This document shows positions 57,194-64,000 of a DNA stretch of 64,000 nucleotides, in pieces. The stretch is taken from the NCBI GenBank assembly GCA_954871525.1, contig OX940861.1, positions 38,577,201-38,641,200 of the forward strand, given 5' to 3'. Position 1 is the stretch's first letter. The number at the start of each line of letters is the position of its first letter. The translations under genes were made by a program, and so were the position numbers. The stretch is from Parietaria judaica. Its lineage: Eukaryota > Streptophyta > Magnoliopsida > Rosales > Urticaceae. The notes below the pieces were generated by a model. It made no database searches. It saw only the letters and a list, made by a program, of their open reading frames with translations, and was not told the DNA's origin.

Positions 57194-59526
57194 ATAAGTA
57201 TATAATTATTTGGGATGTGTTTATATGATATAGATATAGAATATGAATTAATGGAATAATATATTGTTTTTAATATTATTTTTAAATATTAAAAACAATA
57301 TATTTGTTTTTGTCGAAGTTGACTTCTGCGCTTATGTTACTTTTTTTTTTCTTTCTTTTTTCACCTACAAACTGTGGTAAATCATAAACCAAAACAAGAG
57401 ATTTAGTGATATATGAAAATACATACAATTATTTATTTATTTAAAGAAACAATGTGATATAGGAAAAAGACAGAAAATTATTTGTTTATTCAAAGAAACA
57501 ATATGTATATCTACATGTGTTTATTTATTTATTTTTCATAATTAAAATGTTGAAGATAAAATGTCAAGTGCAACTTTTTAAGTTTTATTTTGTCATTTTT
57601 CTTTGGTAACTCAATAAAAATGAATGACTTGATATGCCATCTTATAAAACAATAAGATTTTTACTATTTTTATTTTTCGTTGCAATAAAAATAATAAAAT
57701 GAGTCGATATTTCCATAGTAATTTATCGGATGTTATTCCGCATACACTACACTAGTTCTTAATTATTATCGATTCTTAATTATTATCGAATGTTTTTCCG
57801 CTTAGACTACACTAGTTCTAAATTATTACATGAAGTGTGTAATAATTACTTCAATAATGCCGCTAATCATTACTAAGAACCCTATATGGGTGAAGCTGTA
57901 TCTTCTCAGCTGTATTGTTTTTTTTTTAATTGGCTCAGCTGTATTGTATTGTATTGTAATGACGTTCTGGTGTAAAATCCAAATGTCACAAAATAGAAAA
58001 GAAATTGAGACGTCTCGTCAAATCTAGACAAGCAACAGAAGTACAGGGGTCGAACCGAAATACATGAAAGCAAAACGACAAAGAATTCTCCAGGGTGAGC
58101 CAGCTAGCTTGCCATATAATTGCAACATTCGGCGAATTACTCGCTCACTTGTCCCTACTCGTATTCTTAAGTGAGTAATTCGCGGCGAAAATATTCAATT
58201 CCATCGAATGTTGCATTTTAATATTTATTTTTATTTTTTAACGATGAAAATAATTAACCATGATGAATGTTACCCTTTAATATATATTGTCATTTTTCGA
58301 TGATGAAAATACTTAGTTACGACGAATTTGGCATTTTAATTTTTAATGGCAAAAGTACTCATATTTTTAATGCATGAGTCTATGTGAATAAACCCTTCTA
58401 TTATATTTTATAGACTATAGCTCAGATATTATTTAGTGGTAAATATACTCATATTATTACAGATGAGCTAATGTAAGGGAGAGCAGCATATATTAATTAC
58501 ATAAGTTCATGATAAAACGAGTATTTTTGCCTTTACAAAATAAAATGCAACATTTACCGTAGTTAAATATTTTTCCCGTAAAAAATAAAAATAAATATAA
58601 AAATACAATACTCTATTACTCATAATAATTGGATATTTTTGCGGAGCGGCCAACAACCCTTCTTTCACTATAAACACCTGATTTATAGTGTTGACCAAAT
58701 TATGAAAGAAGCAAAGTTCGTTGACCTTTCCAAGGTCTTGGTATTGTTCAATGATATTCAACATCATTAAGTTGTGAAGGAATCTAGATTCAACGCATTA
58801 AATGATTGAATGTCAAAAACAAACGGTCAATTTGTGAGGCAAGGACAAGGGTTAGATTAAACTTTACTGTTTGGTCAGAGCTTTTTACCTGTCTTCTGGG
58901 GAGCCATGATGAGTGAAAGCTAATCTTCTGACTCCAATTGGAAATTATCACTTTGCAAAAAAATTCTAAAAGTAGAATTCTTAAAAGTATTTTTATAATT
59001 TTAATTTTAGAACATCACATTGATCCAATAATGTGATGTTCTCCATCTGTTTTGTATTTATTGAAGTACCTCTATAATTTTTTTAAAACAGTAAAAAAAA
59101 ATCAATGACCACGAATGATCGGATTCATATATAAATTTCAAGACTAAGTATTGTAGAAGTCTTGGAGAGGACTGAATAAGTATAAATAAAAATTAAAACT
59201 TGAAGGAGGAAAAAAGAATATTTGACGATAAAATCTCGAATGAATTTTGAACGGATTAAGAATAGTTACGCACATTTACTTCTTCTAAGTACATCCCGCA
59301 ACGATGATAATTAACATTAATTCAATCATCAGAAATCAGAATATGAGCATTAAATTTGTGACCAAAGCAAAATCCGTTTCTTAATAACATTCAAACCTTT
59401 TGGAAGCTTTGGAACCCTAATTCTTCCACAAGCTTTGGGACAAAAAAATGTCCAAAGGCCTTCCTATTTTATAGTGGTAAAAAAAACAACCTTACACACA
59501 AACTGAAAGCAGCTCTTGCTTGCTCT
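57194..59526. other. AT-rich intergenic sequence, 3' side of SOFL
   Basis: Contains an inverted repeat around 58118-58217 (GCAACATTCGGCGAATTACT versus AGTAATTCGC and CGAATGTTGC), a small MITE-like pair at about 58347-58535 (GGCAAAAGTACTCA / GAGTATTTTTGCC), and a perfect 13-bp stem hairpin at 59009-59042. The last 300 bp are the 3' flank of SOFL. No gene. Confidence 0.4.
59009..59042. repeat. Hairpin, 13-bp perfect stem
   Basis: AGAACATCACATT, 8-nt loop, AATGTGATGTTCT. Lies 485 bp downstream of the SOFL stop. A terminator role is not expected in a plant nucleus; it is noted as structure only. Confidence 0.8.
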
Positions 59527-59871
59527 TCAAACTTGGCTCTCACAGCTGTCTGCTTCCGGAACTTTCTCTTCGCGATGACCGTCCAACTTCTTATCCGGTA
59601 ATTTTGGCCGGACTTTCTTCGCCTGTTTGCACTGCTTCTTATCGGCTTCTCCCGGCCCCGAAACCCTCGCCATGGTCTTCAGATCATCTCTCTCTTCTCT
59701 CGACCAACCGAGTGGATCAACCGCACCGGAGGACGCATCCGAAGCCATGGAATCGTCACTCTCGTCGTCGCGGTCGAAGATTTGGGAGCCAATGTACATT
59801 GTCCATCCAGACTCGGAGCCGTCGCTGCGTTTCTTGGCCGACGAGGCCCCCAGAAGCTGGGAAGATTCCAT
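59527..59871 (-). CDS. SOFL: SOB five-like (SOFL) protein
   Basis: 114 aa from ATG 59871 to TGA 59529-59527. It carries both hallmark motifs of the plant-specific SOB5/SOFL family: ESGWTMYIG (residues 20-28, SOFL-A) and DDESDDSMASDASSG (35-49, SOFL-B). A basic stretch (KKQCKQAKKVRPKLPDKK, 78-95) and an acidic tail follow. SOB5 and SOFL proteins of Arabidopsis are linked to cytokinin levels and signalling; the biochemical activity is unknown. An in-frame upstream ATG (59898) would add MLGFLLPGS, but family members begin MESS-like, so the inner start is chosen. The usual Pro after ASSG is Ala here. TATA-like CATAAATACA lies at about 59934-59925. The length is typical of short family members, and a further C-terminal exon cannot be excluded. 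Confidence 0.93.
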   Translation of the reverse strand: MESSQLLGASSAKKRSDGSESGWTMYIGSQIFDRDDESDDSMASDASSGAVDPLGWSREERDDLKTMARVSGPGEADKKQCKQAKKVRPKLPDKKLDGHREEKVPEADSCESQV

Positions 59872-59924
59872 CGATCCCGGAAGAAGAAAACCGAGCAAGG
59901 CCTAATAAGCAGCACCTGAAGGGT

Positions 59925-59934
59925 TGTATTTATG
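59925..59934 (-). promoter_or_regulatory. TATA-like element of SOFL
   Basis: CATAAATACA on the minus strand, about 55 bp before the SOFL ATG, which would give a leader of roughly 25-30 nt. Assigned by position. Confidence 0.45.
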
Positions 59935-60005
59935 TGGGAGGGTTGTGAAGGAAAAAAGAAAGCAAAACAATAATGAACAGTGATGATTATTATCGAGTGT
60001 AGTAC

Positions 60006-60190
60006 CTGGCAATATTATCGCCATTCATACATAATTTCTGCAGTAGTGCTTCAATGACTAGAAGACAAAGCTGGGAAGCTGGTAAAACCGAAATGGCATA
60101 ATCTTTGATCTCGAAATCTATTGGAGAAGAGGAATCTTGTTCACTTTCAGCAATTACTCAATAATTATCTAATTCTTCTTTGATTTTCAC
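60006..60190 (-). pseudogene. Orphan exon with in-frame stop, unrecognised
   Basis: On the minus strand a likely acceptor (TGTATTTCAG, ending 60191) is followed by a 185-bp exon-like stretch ending in GCCAG before GTACTAC. It reads VKIKEELDNY, stop, VIAESEQDSSSPIDFEIKD (19 residues), YAISVLPASQLCLLVIEALL, then QKLCMNGDNIA. The composition is strongly coding-like and splice sites are plausible, but the TGA breaks the frame and no neighbouring exons of the same protein were found. It is probably a gene fragment left by duplication or capture. I do not recognise the family. Confidence 0.5.
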
Positions 60191-60195
60191 CTGAA

Positions 60196-61238
60196 ATACA
60201 GCCACAAAACAATTATTTCTCTGCCCCTTTCATTAATAAAATAGCCAGCTTTTTACTTGCGCTCGTACGGACCGAGCCCCCACAAAAATTTGTATATTTA
60301 TTAATATGGTATAATCGCGACAAAATTATTTAAAATGAAAAATAACAATAAAAATACTCGGAGTCAACAAATATAAGTGACATAATTTCCTGTACAAATT
60401 TTTTCCCGGACAATAATCAATTTTTTTAACATAGTGCTATTAAATCATACCTAAGATACACATTTATGTGTTTATCTAGCTCTCTAACATTTTTTTTTTC
60501 TCATTTGAATTCTACGTAAAAAAAAATAAAAGAAAAATATGTTACCTCAAATTTGTTGATTTTTTAGTACTATTGTCGCTATTTTTCACATTGGATTTTT
60601 ACCGCCTCAGTTGGCTAAAGTTTAGATTCTCTTATCGTGATTATTATTATTAATATCAAGAGAAATAGCAGTATAATAAATATCTAAAGTTGTCTGAAAC
60701 ATACTAGCATAATTGTCCAGCTTTCGATTGCGCTGAATTAATTAAGAGAAGACTTGATAATAATTGCATTTTTAATTGACTCTGTCTACAATGAGAACTA
60801 GGCAAGTGTACATGATGAAGATTACTCCCTAAGTATGGCCTATTTTAGTTTTTTTATAAGGCATAAATATCTAAAGTTTTACAAAAGGGCCGCATTCTCT
60901 CAAACTTGTTCTGTCTACAATTTCGGGTTAAAACGATATTCTCAAACTTGTACCTAATATTAATTTTAGTGTGAAGAAAATGTGAGACATTTGAGGGGGA
61001 AATTTTGATTATTTATGTAGTCTTGAACATTATATCTTCTGGTGTTATCTGCTCAAAATTCTTGAATTTTCTCTGGTGGAACTTTGTCACAACATATTTT
61101 CAAAACAATTATTTAAAAAAGGCTTTCCCTTGTGGAAGAATTTAATGCACCAGTTGGGTTTTTGTTTGGCAATTTGCTTTCTGTGCTTCTTCTGTTATCT
61201 TTCTTTCTTTCTTCTTTTAAATCCTTTTCTTTATTTTT

Positions 61239-61273
<35 letters not shown>

Positions 61274-62254
61274 CTGTCCTTCTTCTGTTATCTTTCTTTC
61301 TTTCTTTCTTATTTTAAATCCTTTTATATATTTATGTCCTTCTGTTATCTTTCTTTCTTTCTTCTTTTAAATCCTTTTCTTTATTTTTCACATATATATA
61401 TATATATACATATTCTGTAAACATACAGGTAGGTTTAATTATTTACAGTTTTCTTCACTACTGAAGTTGACATGTTATAGCAAATAGCTAGGTGGACAGT
61501 TTTATGCATTAAAAACCAAGCAAATATTATCTAAGCAAATTCAATTATTAAAAATGGTACTTAACATTAACCAAGCTTATTTGGCCAATAATGTGTATAT
61601 ATTATTTTGGTCAATGATTGTTCGTACACAGTGAATATCTTTTATAATGCAAATACACGTAATTTTGATGAATTTATTAAAAAAGTATTATATAGAATTA
61701 GAAAATAAAGTATAGCTTGATATTCTTGTTGGTGAATTGTTAGGAATGAATGAGATTATGAGATCACAATGATACATCATACATACATGTATGAAAAGAC
61801 CTTTGTTCGTCTGACCATTTTTGAAGGCATTCTTATTGTTTCCACTTTCGATTCACTGTTACATTATTGTTGCCTTTTGGTTTTGCCTGTCATCTTTTTC
61901 CTCTTTTATGGGATTTATTTATGTTTCAAATAAGGCCCTTTAATATTTAAACTTATCAACGATTACCTTTATATATACATATATATATTATTAATTTCTC
62001 AGTTTAGCCATCAATTTCGTACTCGCTTCACTATCTGCAGCTTGAGAATTAGGTTCCAAAATTAGAAAAATATAATAATAAAAAAAGTCTACATCACCAT
62101 AAAAACCGTAATGAATCCAAATATTCAAATAGATAAGCATGCATATGTATACATTATTCACTTTGTGTAGAAATGTTTGGGACCTTGCAAGTTTTGTCAC
62201 GTGCTGCTGATGAACCAACTATATTAATTAAATGCCATAAAATTGTTAAATTTA
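60196..62254. other. AT-rich intergenic sequence with simple repeats
   Basis: Contains three copies of a CTTTCTTTCTT...TTTTAAATCCTTTT module separated by (AT)n (61190-61410). Frames here (61076-61420 plus, 61991-62218 minus) follow the simple repeats or lack features. A short stretch LQVLSRAADEPTILIKC (62180-62232) is noted but not called. Confidence 0.4.
61190..61412. repeat. About 85-bp module repeated three times with (AT)n
   Basis: TGTTATCTTTCTTTCTTTCT followed by TTTTAAATCCTTTT recurs at about 61193, 61287 and 61342. The first and third copies continue into CTTTATTTTTCACATATATA. The (AT)n stretches are at 61240-61270 and 61391-61408. Confidence 0.8.
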
Positions 62255-63138
62255 AGGGTAAACTGCGGCTAATGTACCCAAAATTTGATTTGTTGCGGAT
62301 TTTTTTACTTAATGTTTATTTTCGACGGCTAATGTACCCAAACTTGATTCCTTTAGATTTTTTTGTGTTTCCGTCGCTTGACCGTCAACACGTGATTCCT
62401 CCTCGATATGCTCAGTTTTCGTATTTTTCGCATAACTCAATCATTTTTTCTCCAAATTTCATGAATAAACTACCGTTGGAAAGCTAAGAGATATATCTAC
62501 AACTTTGGTGTTTTAAGTTTTGTAAATTTTAATATACTTAATGATTTTTTCTTATAAAACGTAAAACTAAAACGTTGTAGATAAATCTTTTATCTTTTCA
62601 ACGGTAGTTTATTTATAAATTTTGGACCAAAAATGAGTAAGTTATGCAAAAAATACAAAATATTAATTCACATCACAACTTTCATATTTTTGGCATAACT
62701 CATTCATTTTTGGTCCAAAATTTATAAATAAACTACCGTTGAAAAGATAAAAGATTTATCTACAACTTTGTAATTTTACGCTTCATCATAAAAAGTCATT
62801 AAGTATAGTAAAATTTGTTCGAAAAAAATATTTTGCATTAAACTAATGTCTAGTTTTACGTTGTAATTGAAATTTCGTATTTTTTAAAACTTTTTTTTTT
62901 TACAAAACTTAAAATACCAAAGTTTTAGATCTATCTCTTAGATTTCCAACGGTAGTTTATTCATTAAATTTGGATAAAAAATGTGTGAGTTATGCCAAAA
63001 ATACGAAAAGTGTACATATAAATGAGGAATCACTCGCTGACGGAAAACACGAAAAAATCTAACGGAATTAAGTTTGGGTACATTGGGTACATAATCTGCA
63101 TCCGATCAAACATTGGTACATTAGCCGTAGTTTACCCT
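62255..63138. mobile_element. 884-bp TIR element built of alternating inverted modules
   Basis: Ends AGGGTAAACTGCGGCTAATG / CATTAGCCGTAGTTTACCCT, flanked by exact AAATTTA (62248-62254 and 63139-63145). Inside, a module of about 90 bp centred on AAACTACCGTTGGAAA-type sequence occurs four times in alternating orientation (about 62466 +, 62597 -, 62730 +, 62945 -), each with GCATAACTC and TCTACAACTTTG phrases. No transposase. A truncated relative is at 3895-4155. Confidence 0.82.
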
Positions 63139-63655
63139 AAATTTAAAGCGGATAATTCAAATATCATTTTATAATTGATGAACTGATTTTCACCCTTAAA
63201 AGTTTGCACCCACCGTAGGGCTTATTGCGTCTATCAACGCCTTGCAATTTGAATTCTCTCGGAAGATGTTAGACGACGAGATGAAGACGGAGAATAAAGA
63301 TCACCGCTTCCATAATAATGGACAATCTTAACGACCACGATTCATTGGAAAACCGACTTTACTTCGAGAGAAACTTGCTCTTTGGTAGTCAGGTGATCTT
63401 CTAAGGTTTCATTATGTCGAAATGGGCGTCCTTATTCTCGAGCTTTTACCAAGGCACCAAACCTTTGAATTCGAGGAAGCTGTTGGAAAACTCTATGAAA
63501 TTCATCAAATGAACAACATTTTAAGATAAAAACTCCTTAGGTCGACCGTTTTCCGAACCTCGTGTGACGACTTTGGATGTAATTAGATATTGAATCAATC
63601 TTAGTAGATCTTCAAGTTATCCAGAATCAAAATTGTACTATAATTCGGGTATGCA
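63139..63655. other. Spacer with coding-like composition
   Basis: Higher GC around 63220-63560. Short plus frames such as MDNLNDHDSLENRLYFERNL (from 63319) and MSKWASLFSSFYQGTKPLNS (from 63415) are closed within 35 codons and no family is recognised. It could be decayed coding DNA or chance. Confidence 0.3.
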
Positions 63656-64000
63656 GGGGCGGACCCACGTTATAATAAGGGTGGCTGATGTCACCCCCCA
63701 AAATTTTGGGAAAATAAATTTTTTTAATAAAATTTTAATTGAAAGTAATAAAATAAGACTAAAAAAGTTTCTCTCTCTTTCTTAAATGCGACCTGCTGTT
63801 AGTGATGACATTTTATGATAATCTCACGCTTTTAGTGCACTTAGTAGTGTTAAACATATATGATTAATATTTAATGATTGATGAGTCCCGTAATTGATTT
63901 TAATGAATTAAATGATTTTCACCTTATAATTGTATCACGGACTAGTTCATAGTTTTGTTATTTTATTTATTATACTAGTCATCATACATAATAATTATGG
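63656..64000. mobile_element. hAT MITE, CAGGGGCGGACCCA family (left end)
   Basis: CAGGGGCGGACCCACG followed by GGGTGGCTGATGTCACCCCC matches the start of the element at 28068-28276. The matching right end is not seen before the window ends, so it is longer, truncated or continues outside. Confidence 0.6.

Noticed and set aside
59009..59042. Rho-independent-style terminator
   Set aside because: This is a plant nuclear sequence, the stem is AT-rich and it lies 485 bp beyond the SOFL stop.
62171..62253. LQVLSRAADEPTILIKCHK resembles the RSADEP region of TFIIS/RPB9 zinc ribbons
   Set aside because: Only the ADEP core is shared, the zinc-binding cysteine spacing is absent, and the stretch is short; chance is likely.

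Overview
This is an AT-rich, repeat-packed window from a flowering-plant nuclear genome, most likely a eudicot. The evidence is a phytosulfokine precursor, a SOB5-like (SOFL) protein, a plastid-type GNAT acetyltransferase, an F-box/FBA pseudogene, and plant-type hAT, Helitron, Mutator-like, SINE and LTR elements. The species cannot be fixed from the sequence alone. No rRNA, intact tRNA, organellar block or CRISPR array was seen.

Genes are few and small. A two-exon phytosulfokine (PSK) gene lies on the minus strand at 1529-1852. A 47-codon membrane microprotein (+, 20725-20868) converges on an intronless, GC-rich GNAT acetyltransferase (-, 21111-21674); both have GCCCA/TGGGC (site II) promoter motifs. 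A SOFL gene lies at 59527-59871 (-). A broken F-box gene (9941-11228) carries a nonsense codon, frame breaks and a 496-bp hAT insertion. An orphan exon with an in-frame stop (60006-60190, -) and a few coding-like scraps make up the rest.

By region: 1-4.2 kb holds the PSK gene among decayed repeats. 4.4-12 kb holds a repeat field built on the palindrome CCGA-NN-TCGG, which surrounds the F-box pseudogene. 12-18.4 kb is AT-rich decayed Helitron/MITE material. 18.4-19.8 kb holds a SINE and an LTR fragment. 20.4-22 kb is the convergent gene pair. 22.27-25.10 kb is a solo LTR with a 5-bp target duplication and three internal tandem-repeat blocks. 25.46-27.99 kb is a long-TIR element with a related element nested inside. 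29.96-35.50 kb is a solo LTR interrupted by a second solo LTR, itself interrupted by a hAT element. 36.7-54.9 kb is a Helitron cluster whose elements abut head to tail, with several hAT insertions. 53.5-56.5 kb holds a large inverted repeat, a 465-bp duplication and a 608-bp triplication. 57.2-62.2 kb holds SOFL. 62.26-63.14 kb is an 884-bp TIR element of alternating inverted modules.

The genes do not form an obvious pathway: a secreted sulfated-peptide precursor, a plastid acetyltransferase and a cytokinin-linked SOFL protein are separated by transposons. The most unusual features are structural: the head-to-tail Helitron junctions, the microhomology-bounded triplication, the solo LTR with a 64/128-bp repeat, and the CCGANNTCGG field.
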